From the NCBI GenBank assembly GCA_029948255.1, contig JALIZF010001939.1, positions 124,001 to 188,000 of the forward strand: a stretch of DNA of 64,000 nucleotides, in the 5' to 3' direction. This stretch comes from Telmatactis stephensoni. Taxonomy: Eukaryota; Cnidaria; Anthozoa; Actiniaria; Isophelliidae. Both the position numbers and the translations under genes were made by a program. Below the pieces are notes generated by a model that saw nothing but the letters and a program-made list of their open reading frames with translations, was not told the DNA's origin and made no database searches. This document shows positions 55,601 to 64,000 of this stretch, one piece after another. Position 1 is the stretch's first letter. Each line of letters begins with the position of its first letter.

Positions 55601-58600
55601 AATAACAGAGTAAATTTACTCGGATAAGTGAGTTATTGTGGACGCATCGATTTACTCAAGTTTTTGAGTAAATTTACTCGCGCGTTTTTACAGTGTATAC
55701 ACAGATCATTCCATTTTTAATCATGTAAACATTCATAACCTTGAACTCGTGCTCATGTAATAAACATTATAATCGAGAAATTCATACTTAATTGTCATTT
55801 TCTCTTGTAGTCAACGTACAAGACGACACATCGTCAAACTTTATGTGTAGTCCTATGAAATTAATGACAAAGGTCACTCTTAAAGGAGGACTGAAATCTG
55901 GAGACTTTACCGACACAGGAAAGGTAGGAAAGCAATATCAGTACGGCAACGTAAGAAGCAACGTAAACGTAACGTTAGAGAAAAAATTGACAAAAATAAA
56001 GTAACACGGAAACTTCGAATGGATGAAACACAATGTGGAATCGATACCGTGACTTATTGCCATTAGTTTTTTTACGCGTATTGCTGGCTTTCAATTGACG
56101 TCACGGCGGCCATCTTGGTTGAACTTCAACAAAAGATTGCTCGTTAGTGTCTGTTGTTCGTTCAACCAACATGGCTGCCACTCTTTTATATTTTGACTCT
56201 CAAGGGAATGATTGAAAACCAGCAATACCACATTTGCTCTACTGCTAACAGTACTCTATGAAGCATTTATGTAAATAACTGTGCAATGTTGTTGAAAGGT
56301 AGCATATGCAGAGTAATTGCTGTCGATATTTGATGTACGTGGCAGGGGTGGATTTAGGGGAGGGATGCAGCGGGTGCGTAATCCCCGCCTAGAGACGACT
56401 TTGGGTCCTTTTTGCTCAATATTTTTCAAAAATATATTCTCGGCTGTTTCCAATATATTATGGTGCACCCCGTCCTGAAGACGGTGCTCCCCCTGAAGAT
56501 AATCCTGGATCCGCCCTGCCTGGCATCATGTTAACGCGTATCGTGGTTGCGTATGTTTGGAAAGCATTCACAATACTGTCACTAGTGATGAAGTGTGGAC
56601 TGAATTATCGTTTTTTCGTTCACAGGTTGGTAATATAGGAGAGTGCTATGACTTGTGCTGCCAGCAGCCTACGTGTAATTTAGCTTTTATGTTGGGACAA
56701 AACTGTTTTTCAGTTAAATGTTTTAATAAGGACTTGTGTTCTACAATACCTGCGCAACCTTCTATTTACAATCCCCAAATAGCTTATGTATGGAACAGAA
56801 AGGAGCTTCCTGCAAAAGATAAAGGTATTATCCAATAGAAAGATGAAATTTGCACTTTGTTTGGAATTCATTTTTTCCCCCTTTCAATTAGTTTCAGAAG
56901 AACCTGCAAGCAAGAAAAACGAAGTTCCTAAACCAGCTCCAAAGTGTCCAAAAGGCAAAGTAATTGAACGAGTGACTCTCATTGGTGGCCTAAATGCTGG
57001 TAATTTCCATGACAATGGTAAAGTTAAAGACGTTCAGCAATGTCGACGCATTTGCTGTGAAATGCCAAAATGCAATTTAGCATTTATGCTTGGAGTAAAT
57101 TGCTTTTCGGTCGAATGCAAAAATGCAGCTGTATGTAAAACACAACCTGCTCGACCATCTCAGTTCTTTCCTCGAATCTCTTACGTCCGAGCATTTGGTT
57201 CACACTCCTTCATGACATCATGAAGACTTTGATAAGATCTCAGGTTTCAACACCAGCTGCAAAGAGTAACACTCCTCCAGTTCCAAAGCCAGCGCAAGTC
57301 CCCAAACCTTCAATTCCTGGTCTTACCCGACAGTACCAACAAACCTGCTTTCCCAGTTTCCAGCTCGGCAAGTAACCAACAAGCAGGTCAACCAACAGGC
57401 AGCCAGGCAATACCTGGACTTCCTCAACAGTCTCCAATACCAGGTCTTCCTGTTCAGCCATCACAAACATTAGAAGCTGCTCTAAACAAGCCTTCTGTAG
57501 AACCAGGTCTTGGATTCAAATCTGAACGCACTGTCTGGCCAGCCAAAATTACCCAGTATGCACCAACCTGAACTTCCTACAACCAACCAGCTCTTCCCAC
57601 AACCATCTAATATTCCCCACAATCCATTACTTGGACAATCGTCTGTCAACCCACTTGGCAGGCCTTGAAGCAAGGACAAAACCTTCTACTACCTCCACCA
57701 GCCAACGAACAGCAACAGACGCCAAAGAACATGCAGTCACCAGTTTTACCGTCACCAACTCAGGCTCTTGAGGTGGCCACTTCTCAACCTCCTGCAGCTG
57801 TCACTCCTGGACAAGGTAATTGAATATATTTTATAGGCCCGGTGCTCATGAATCATACGTCACAAGGAAATCCAGTAATTCTTATTAAGGTCCGAACACA
57901 TGATGCAACTCTTCTTGTAACGTTATGCAAAACAAGCATTGGCCTTGCTTAAGAGCAAATCCAAGCTTTATCAGATGTATAAATTTAATTTTGATGAAAA
58001 AAGCACAGCGGATAAGTTTCCTATTTCTTTAAAAATACAACATTGTTTTCGCGCACATTCAGTATCCATTTACACCGTCCAAAAATTCTAAAAGTGTGCG
58101 CGCGTGTGCTGTTTGCATATTTAGAGTTTGAAGTATACAGTCTTTGGTTATTTTACAATTGACCATACAGTTTTAACATTTTCACTACCATTTAGTTCCT
58201 CTTGGTCTACAAAGTACTCCGGAGCAAAAGAAAACTCAAATTCCTGGAAGTCCTTCTGATAGTCTTACTAAAGCCATCAATTTATCAAGTACCATAAATG
58301 AAGCTAAGCCAGGTCAGGCCATGAAAATGAACATAGTTGATGGTAAATTACAGCTTACACCAGTTGGAAAAAGCGCAGAATCTGCAAAGCATCCCAAAAA
58401 GAATGCTACCTCTCCGGTGGGTGCCTTTGATGCCATTCTTGGTGGTGGTGGTGATGATGATGACAGCGATGACAAATGCATGACAGCAAAGATCATAACT
58501 GATGTCACTCTGAAAGGCGGCAAAAAAGCGGGAAAATTTAAAGACCAGGGTGACGTCAAAAACATGAAAGCGTGCAAGAAACTCTGTTGCAAAGATGACA

Positions 58601-61600
58601 AGTGCAACTTGGCTTTTATGTTAGAAAAAACTTGCTACACAGTGAGTTGCAAGAGTAAGGATCTTTGTGATCACACACCTGCACCTCCATCTGATTTTAG
58701 GCCCAGAATATCCTACGTCAGACCGCTCAAAGATTCTGAAACAGGTAAATAGTTATTTCTTTTTATAAAGATTAAAAAATGTCCTTTGTTTATCATTATC
58801 GATCATTGTCCTAGATCTACTCGTTCAAAGTCGTTCAATGATTGGTTCCGAAGTATATTTTTGGGCTTCCTGTGGAGTTACGAACGGACACCCTTACAAC
58901 CTGATGCCGACAAAGTGGCTACGTCTCTTCGAGGCTGTAGTCACAAAAATTGAGTTCCTTCTTAGCAGAAGAGAATTAAAATTGTAAATTCGTTTATGTT
59001 TCTTGCCTTTCGTTTTCGTATTTCATACTCCTTATTTGCATGACTCGCAGCAATTCACTTTTGGCAAAAACCGCTAGTTATAAAAATTGAATAATTCCAG
59101 AACATTGTCGTCACTATAGCCTGGTTCTCACTAGCGACAGCAACATACGCAGACTCAGTAATACACTGCCCATTGTTCTCTCTCACGAAATGCAAAATTG
59201 AGCCTGCGTATGTTGCTCCCGTTTCTGTTTCCGTCGCTTGTGAAAACCAGGCTTGTATCTACATGCACAGGGAAAATTTTCACGGACGCTTAAAATCCCA
59301 ACGGCTCCCTTGGCGCAGTCAGTCATCTAAATGAAAACTGAATAGATATGTTGAATTTTAGAACCCAAAGACCTTCCAACCATTCCAAAGGATCCTGAAA
59401 ATCTGCGTTGTCAGCACAGTAATATCTCGAACAACAAAGATTTCGAGGGAGGAATCAGCAGCGACAATTCTACTGTCAAACACGATGCCAACGATATGCC
59501 AACGTGTATGGCTAAGTGTTGCGAAGATAAGACATGCGATGTGGCTTATTACGTTGATGACAAGTGCTATTCTGTTAAGTGCAGCTCTAAAGATGCATGC
59601 AAACCTGTTGCTATTGGTGACAGATTGAAGAACAAAATTCCTCTTATGTCAAAAATGGTTACAAAACCAAAAGAAGAAGAGGATTTCGTACAGGTAGGTC
59701 TAAAGAATATCTTTGGACGTCCAATTAGAATTGATTATGAAAACTTATGATCTAAAAAGTGCCGCCATTTTACCTAGCGCACTAGGTAAGCTACTCCATA
59801 TTTAAACCTCAATCTTGTTGACATTAACTTGTCTTCCATGGAATCCGCCCCACCTTTCAAAACCGTGAATGCGTTACATCACAGGTCATTCTACTTTTGT
59901 CTTCAGATTTCGAGAGTAAGAGTTCATCTTCACAAGATGTTACAGATCTTCTCGCTACAAAACAGCGTTGCCACAGCAATCGTATTTCAACTGGAATAAC
60001 GTTGAGAAATGGCAATCGTGCTAGCAACTTCACGGATATGGGAAAGGTAACTCAACTTTGTGACATAAGCTTAATAATATCATTACAGACAAGTTGCACA
60101 GGGGCGGATCCAGGATTATCTTCAGAGAGGTGTACCGTCTTCAGGACGGGTTGCACCATCATATAACTTCGAAACTGCCGAGAGGATATTTTGGAAAAAT
60201 ATTGAGAAAAAGGACTCAAAGTCGTCTCAGGAGGGGGTGCGCACCCCCTGCACCCCTCCCCTAAATCCGCCCCTGTTGCAATATACTAGAATCACATTAA
60301 CATCTTTATATAAGGAAATAAAAATAGAATCAGTATTGGTGACGCAGTCTTTTTCCTAACCGAGCTTTCAAGTAGAATTGAATTTCGCACGAAAAACCAT
60401 GTTGCTTTTTAAACGGTAATGGGCTCCTGTTCATACAAATAAAAGGAATAACCTGGAGAGATAAAACTCATTTCTTTGTCCCTTCCTGACAATTAATAGT
60501 AGTTACGCACTAAAAAGTAATAAATGGAATATTGCTCGCAAATATGTTGATTGGCTACAATTTTGTCACATGGTAACGGTTGTCGGGAATGCGTTCTAAA
60601 AATATATCGGTTAAAAACGTCCCTTCAAAGACCTAACATATAAGTCGTACGCTCCAACTAATGGACTCCCGATAGAAATCATTGTATGAAAATAAAAACG
60701 TTATCGATTCATCCATACATTGATTGGTTTATTCATTAATTTATCGTGTAGGTTGAAAGTTTAAAGAAATGTATAGCTCTTTGCTGTGTACGTCCCGCAT
60801 GTGATATCGCTTATTTGGAAAACAACAAGTGCTTTGCAGTCCAATGTAATGATGGTGTTATGTGTCAGACGAATGCTCATCAAGCTGATATTGGTACGAA
60901 CGTTAAACTTGCATACATGGATCGTAATAGACTTACTAAGGAAAGAGGTAAGAGCTGATGATTGAATATCATGTTTGAAGACAGCTGGAAAGTTCCACAG
61001 TCAAATTTTGCTTTGTTTTGTTTTGTGTTACTGCAGTAATAGTAGCAGTAGCTGAGTTAAAAGTCGGACAAGGTCTTTGTCGGCAGTTAATTGTAGGTCG
61101 TTTTAAGATGCCAAAATTCTCTCTCTCATGCATATTTGGTAAAGACAAAGAGTTAGATGATTCACTGACTGTGAAAGTGCACTTAATGTTTTTCAATTTC
61201 TTAGCTTCTGTGGGAGGATTGCTGTCGCCTTTTTTCTTTTCTTTTCTTTTCTTTTCTTTTCTTTTCTTTTCTTTTCTTTTCTTTTCTTTTCTTTTCTTTT
61301 CTTTTCTTTTCTTTTCTTTTCTTTTCTTTTCTTTTCTTTTCTTTTCTTTTTTCTTTTTTTTTTTTCTTTTTTTTTTTCCTTCATCCGTTTGTACCTTTGT
61401 TACTCGGCGGTCGGCAGAGTCATAATATGCAGGTTTTTTCGTCCGTCACAAAATGCAGAAAGCCCGCCGAGTGCACATTCAAACAATCGTCTTGTTTTAA
61501 TTGATAAAAACTAATCGAAGTCCTTTAATTTTCTATTTCTAGATTGGATGATTGTTTATATCATTGTGGGAGCATTGGCCTTTGCGGCGGTGATAGGAGG

Positions 61601-62148
61601 CGTTGTATGGGGCGTCTGTATGTGTACTAAAAGGTAGGACATAATTTTAAAAGTAATTTCCGCTGAGAAATTACGAGATGAAAACAGTTTGAGCGTTTTT
61701 TGGCTCTAGTTACTTTACTCTGTACAATCTGCACATTTAATCTAGGCCTGGGAGCGGCCTCCCTCCGTCCCCGTCCCAGTAGCCGCGTTTCTCTTCTAAG
61801 AAGAACCATTTTGCAAAAAAAAAACCCACACTTTGTTCACAGAAGTCGAAAGGGTACATTCCTGTTAACTCAAATACCAGAATTTTTAATTGTTATAATT
61901 CTTTCACAGAAATAAGATAGCAAAGCAAAGACGACTCCTGGATGATGACGATGAAGATGATGAAATGCTCCCAAAACGTAATTAATGTCACTTTAATGTT
62001 ACATTAATTTCTTAGCTACCGTTCGTGCTAACACTAAGTATATAGTTTGAACATGACAAGCACTTTCTAAAGCACTAATAAACCTTTATTTTTTTACTGT
62101 TTTGTAGCAACACAGACGCGGTACAGAACACCAATGCACAGATATTAA
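52680..62148 (+). CDS. Seven-module MANSC-like single-pass membrane protein (KIAA0319-related)
   Basis: Exons: 52680-52725, 52817-53104, 54583-55077, 55811-55923, 56626-56824, 56892-57815, 58196-58744, 59362-59693, 59885-60046, 60752-60947, 61543-61633, 61910-61977 and 62108-62148. A signal peptide (MILGMVLVISG) is followed by seven modules with the pattern VTLKGG, AGxF, C, CC, C-D/N-LAFML, CYxVxC, C, then xxYV, each with eight or so cysteines. The spacing matches the MANSC domain of KIAA0319-family proteins, type I membrane proteins linked to adhesion and trafficking. Modules are separated by Pro/Lys/Ser-rich linkers. The protein ends with a helix (WMIVYIIVGALAF onward), MCTKR and an acidic DDDDEDDE tail. 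No PKD repeats are seen, unlike KIAA0319 itself. Most exons are phase 1-1, which favours module shuffling. The 3' half of exon 6 is frame-broken (see 57222-57815), although its overall length keeps phase. The exon 9 start (59885, or 59907) and the last exon are less certain. Confidence 0.75.
52817..53104 (+). other. MANSC-like module 1
   Basis: Single exon, phase 1-1, following the signal-peptide exon. Cysteine order: QTC, MASC, LCC, PTC, LKC, VEC, DEC. The hallmark VTLRGGLSAGTF is present, but the LAFML core reads VAFLSG. Confidence 0.8.
54583..55077 (+). other. Pro/Lys-rich linker and MANSC-like module 2
   Basis: One 495-nt exon, phase 1-1. The first half has repeated KPVA units (PKPVASKPVAG). 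The second half holds a full module: VTLKGGINAGTY, DDC, KCC, PCDLAFML, CYLVGC, NC, then VMYVSRW. Confidence 0.8.
55481..55695. mobile_element. Palindromic element built from GAGTAAATTTACTC
   Basis: The ends CACTGCAAAAACGCGCGAG and CTCGCGCGTTTTTACAGTG are inverse copies. The inside is a chain of GAGTAAA/TTTACTC words that fold on each other. TA lies on both sides (55479-55480 and 55696-55697), as for Tc1/mariner-type MITEs. It sits in an intron of the MANSC-like gene. Confidence 0.75.
56085..56230. mobile_element. Palindromic element in intron of MANSC module 3
   Basis: TGCTGGCTTTCAATTGACG and its inverse ATTGAAAACCAGCA, with GGCGGCCATCTTGGTTGAAC and GTTCAACCAACATGGCTGCC inside. Confidence 0.6.
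56343..56522. mobile_element. GGCGGATC/CAGGGG element copy in module-3 intron
   Basis: GGCAGGGGTGGATTTAGGGG at the left and ATCCTGGATCCGCCCTGCC at the right. The interior (GAGACGACTTTGGGTCC, CAATATTTTTCAAAA) matches 60101-60277 on the opposite strand. Confidence 0.65.
56892..57221 (+). other. MANSC-like module 4
   Basis: Opens with a Pro/Lys linker (VPKPAPKC), then VTLIGGLNAGNF, QQC, ICC, KCNLAFML, CFSVEC, VC and ISYVRAF. Soon after, the frame meets a TGA at 57221, where the other modules continue into a donor or linker. Confidence 0.75.
57222..57815 (+). other. Frame-broken Pro/Gln-rich linker of exon 6
   Basis: Coding-like Pro/Gln/Ser-rich text runs through this stretch in three different frames: from 57244 (STPAAK, VPKPAQVPKP), from about 57335 (NKPAFPVSSS, IPGLPQQSPIPGLP), from about 57516 (NALSGQPKLP, NPLLGQSS) and from about 57650 to the donor at 57815 (LLLPPPANEQQQ, ATSQPPAAV). 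Each frame ends in a stop shortly after the next takes over. The last frame equals the frame of module 4, so the changes cancel out. Confidence 0.65.
58196..58744 (+). other. Linker and MANSC-like module 5
   Basis: One 549-nt exon, phase 1-1. The linker includes GAFDAILGGGG and an Asp cluster (DDDDSDD) that may bind calcium non-specifically. The module reads VTLKGGKKAGKF, KAC, LCC, KCNLAFML, CYTVSC, LC and ISYVRP. Confidence 0.8.
59117..59254. mobile_element. MITE AAGCCTGGTTTTCACTAGCG, copy 2
   Basis: AGCCTGGTTCTCACTAGCGAC and its inverse, with AGCAACATACGCAGACTCAG and GAGCCTGCGTATGTTGCT inside. It sits in the intron before module 6. Confidence 0.65.
59362..59693 (+). other. MANSC-like module 6, divergent
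   Basis: The VTLKGG strand is replaced by FEGGISSDN and the C-terminal SYV strand is not recognisable. The cysteines are kept: LRC, PTC, KCC, TCDVAYY, CYSVKC and AC. The exon ends in phase 0 at a CAG/gtaggt donor. This is the most diverged module. Confidence 0.7.
59885..60947 (+). other. MANSC-like module 7, split by an intron
   Basis: Exon 59885-60046 (RCHSN, ITLRNGNRASNF, ending GK) and exon 60752-60947 (VESLKKC, LCC, ACDIAYL, CFAVQC, MC, LAYMD) are joined in phase 0, at the same point as in module 3. The intron carries the same repeat family as module 3's intron, in the opposite orientation. Confidence 0.7.
60101..60277. mobile_element. GGCGGATC/CAGGGG element copy in module-7 intron
   Basis: CAGGGGCGGATCCAGGATTA at the left and CCTAAATCCGCCCCTG at the right. 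It matches 56343-56522 in inverse orientation. Confidence 0.65.
61230..61348. repeat. (CTTTT)n pentanucleotide tract
   Basis: More than 20 units of CTTTT in the intron before the transmembrane exon of the MANSC-like gene. The Lys/Glu- and Phe/Leu-rich open frames here are products of the repeat. Confidence 0.85.
61543..62148 (+). other. Transmembrane and cytoplasmic exons of the MANSC-like protein
   Basis: Exon 61543-61633 encodes one hydrophobic helix ending VCMCTKR, phase 2 out. Exon 61910 encodes RNKIAKQRRLL and a DDDDEDDE run. It can end at a donor after 61977 and join 62108 (tail ending RYRTPMHRY, TAA at 62146), or be read through to TAA at 61983-61985. An AATAAA near 62080 could end the read-through form. 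Confidence 0.6.
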
Positions 62149-63319
62149 GACCAGGAAATCAGTCGTTATCTCAGGATACAGCAGTCTTGAAGACTGCGTG
62201 GGGAATTGTATATGTATATCAAATATGAGGGGCGCCATACAATGGCATTGTTTTCAGGGGACGTTTTCAAATGACAGAAATATCCTTGAGTTACTCTTTA
62301 AAGGTAACCGAAGCAGGGCAGAGGAAATCAGTAGTATTTTTCCGAGCCTGAAAAAAATCAACAAAACATAAGAAATTGTGGGAAGTGCGTTGCGCTCATG
62401 CGTGCGCATCGCACTACTGTCCACATTTTGTTAACATATTGCTTTTTTTTCAGGCTCGGAAGTGAGATGCGCGCATGCGTGCGATTGCGTGCCAACAATG
62501 ATACAAAAAAAAAAAAAAAAAAAAAAAAGAAAGAAACTATATCTCCAAAATCGAGGAGCATAAATTTTCTTACCATAAGGAATATTAAGGTGTAAAAACC
62601 GAGGTGCATTTATACATTTATCAAAAACACTTACTGGTATGTTTCTTCTATCGCGACAGGTGAACATAATTTTTTCGCACAAAATTACTGTGGAATCCCA
62701 TCATCATTTAAATATTAAATATCATTCTTTCTATATCAAAGATGCCTATTTCAATATTTTTTGTCGAGTCAAAACATTTCGCAAATTAACCAGCTCGAAA
62801 GGGAAAACGAATTAACTAAGCTCGAACTGTCGATGCAACAAAGGAAATACCAATGCCGCATTATGTCCATTCTAGTTTATTAGCTTTTCCTTCCAATGAA
62901 GGCAGGGACACCACAACAACTTTCGCCAATTACTGTGGGTCCTGTAGTGTAGTAGGACAGACCACACACACTGGCAACTTCGTAGCCTACTAGCTCAGCA
63001 AGAGACTTTTTTCATAACGGGCCATTGACGGGTATTCTTCATTCATTGATTTTTGATTTCTCAAATTTTTTAACTCGATCTTTTAGAGATTTGCTCTTTT
63101 CCCCGCTATTTTTTTGCTGTTATTTTAAAGTTTTGTCCCGTCAAATGCACCCAAAAACTCGAGAAAAAAAGCTATCCAGGATATTCAATATTATTTTTTT
63201 CGTATACTATCTGTGCTTTTATATAGATGGAATAACTCTGGCGATAGTATATGATCGATGAATAACTCTGGCGATAGTATATGATCGATGCGTTGAAATG
63301 TTTAGCGTGATTAAATAAA

Positions 63320-63355
<36 letters not shown>

Positions 63356-64000
63356 GCGTCAATTCATCGATCGAAAGAATAAGATAGGGCCATTTACACG
63401 AGCCAAAACAAGACGCGTCTTATCAGTCTTGGACGTAACTTAAATAAAAAGTGAATTTTCCGTATAAACGACATTGTTTGTCCTTAGACGAGAACAACAA
63501 AAACAACTTAGAAGCTCTTCGTCGCAACGTAGCGTCTTAGTAGAGTAAAAGTTACTGTTTAATATAAACCGAGAGGTTTGCGTCTTATTTAAGTCGCCCT
63601 CTAAGATATATCTATTTCCGACGCTTGCCCTCGACTTTTTTTTCGTTTTTCTTTCTTTTTTCATTCTAAATCAAAGAAAGCTTAATACAGCAAAAATTCT
63701 ATATCATTCTATAGTTCTGTTTGAAGTACAATTCTGTATTTTATTAACTCAAAATGTGGTATTTCAATCATTTTTCAAAAACCTTTTCAGCTCAGACAAG
63801 CTTGTCGCATAACTGAATGAAAAGATTATCTGCGGCTTTATGCTTTCAAAGAGCGTATATGATATTTGTATTCTGTATATATTGTGGAATGGACGTCCTT
63901 ATTTATTTTAGTAGCGAACCACCTGGTATTTTACCAATCCAATTATCTCGTAATGACAAACTGGAAGTGCTTCCGTAGATTCTAGAAACTAGGAAGACAA
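62149..64000. other. 3' flank of the MANSC-like gene, no further gene seen
   Basis: Contains TTCCGAGCCTGAAAAAAA with its inverse (62339-62462), a poly-A tract (about 62505-62528), a direct repeat of a 30-base unit at 63231-63290 (GAATAACTCTGGCGATAGTA), and a (ATC)n run at 63327-63355. Confidence 0.6.

Larger units (their letters stand above)
55811..56824 (+). other. MANSC-like module 3, split by an intron
   Basis: Exon 55811-55923 carries the VTLKGG half and ends GK in phase 0. Exon 56626-56824 continues VGNIGEC, LCC, TCNLAFML, CFSVKC, LC and IAYVW. The intron between them contains a foreign repeat at 56343-56522. The split point is the same as in module 7. Confidence 0.75.

Noticed and set aside
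59306..59330. tRNA-like A-box string CTTGGCGCAGTCAGTC
   Set aside because: No matching B box or cloverleaf nearby; it is in an intron and too short to call.
61018..61425. 135-residue frame with a Phe/Leu/Ser-rich tail
   Set aside because: Runs through the CTTTT microsatellite in an intron of the MANSC-like gene and has no splice support.

Overview
The window looks like nuclear DNA of a metazoan, most likely an anthozoan cnidarian such as a stony coral. The reasons are AT-rich, intron-rich genes with GT-AG splicing, a Pax gene with a paired domain but no homeodomain, tyrosine-motif receptors whose tails carry YAxVDKxK repeats, and very many short palindromic DNA transposons (MITEs). No bacterial, viral, rRNA, tRNA or CRISPR feature was recognised. 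All gene models were built by hand from splice sites and reading-frame phase; none rests on a database search.

Five multi-exon genes can be assembled. (1) 27-3768, plus strand: a four-pass membrane protein of the MS4A/CD20-like type with a Gln/Ala/Gly-rich tail, probably cut by the left edge. (2) 6048-13196 and (3) 14982-22312, both minus strand: two tandem paralogous type I receptors. Each has a signal peptide, one C-type-lectin domain, a stalk, one transmembrane helix, a 28-31 nt microexon and a cytoplasmic tail with ITIM-like tyrosine motifs. Their exon phases agree closely. Gene 3 has one missing base inside its lectin domain and two possible C-termini, only one of which carries strict ITIMs. 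(4) 29071-32943, minus strand: a Pax transcription factor, closest in character to the PaxA/Pox-neuro class, with a long Asn/Gly-rich C-terminus. (5) 52680-62148, plus strand: a secreted or membrane protein with seven copies of an eight-cysteine module resembling the MANSC domain of KIAA0319-family proteins, Pro-rich linkers, one transmembrane helix and a short acidic tail. One Pro-rich linker is broken by several frame changes.

Between the genes (3.8-6 kb, 22.3-29 kb, 33-52.7 kb, 62.1-64 kb), and inside many introns, the DNA is mostly repeats. These include a 1,778-bp near-perfect inverted repeat with TTAA target sites, a 143-base uninterrupted G run inside a MITE, a roughly 970-bp TTGG tetranucleotide array in an intron of gene 3, two elements that carry reiterated short motifs between terminal inverted repeats, a tRNA-headed SINE with pentanucleotide tails, and several MITE families present two or three times.

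The likely biology is cell-surface recognition. Genes 2 and 3 have the architecture of paired inhibitory immune receptors, and gene 5 is a candidate adhesion or trafficking receptor. The repeated frame breaks in otherwise conserved exons of genes 3 and 5 suggest either uncorrected indels in the assembly or recent null alleles, so RNA and raw reads are the deciding data.
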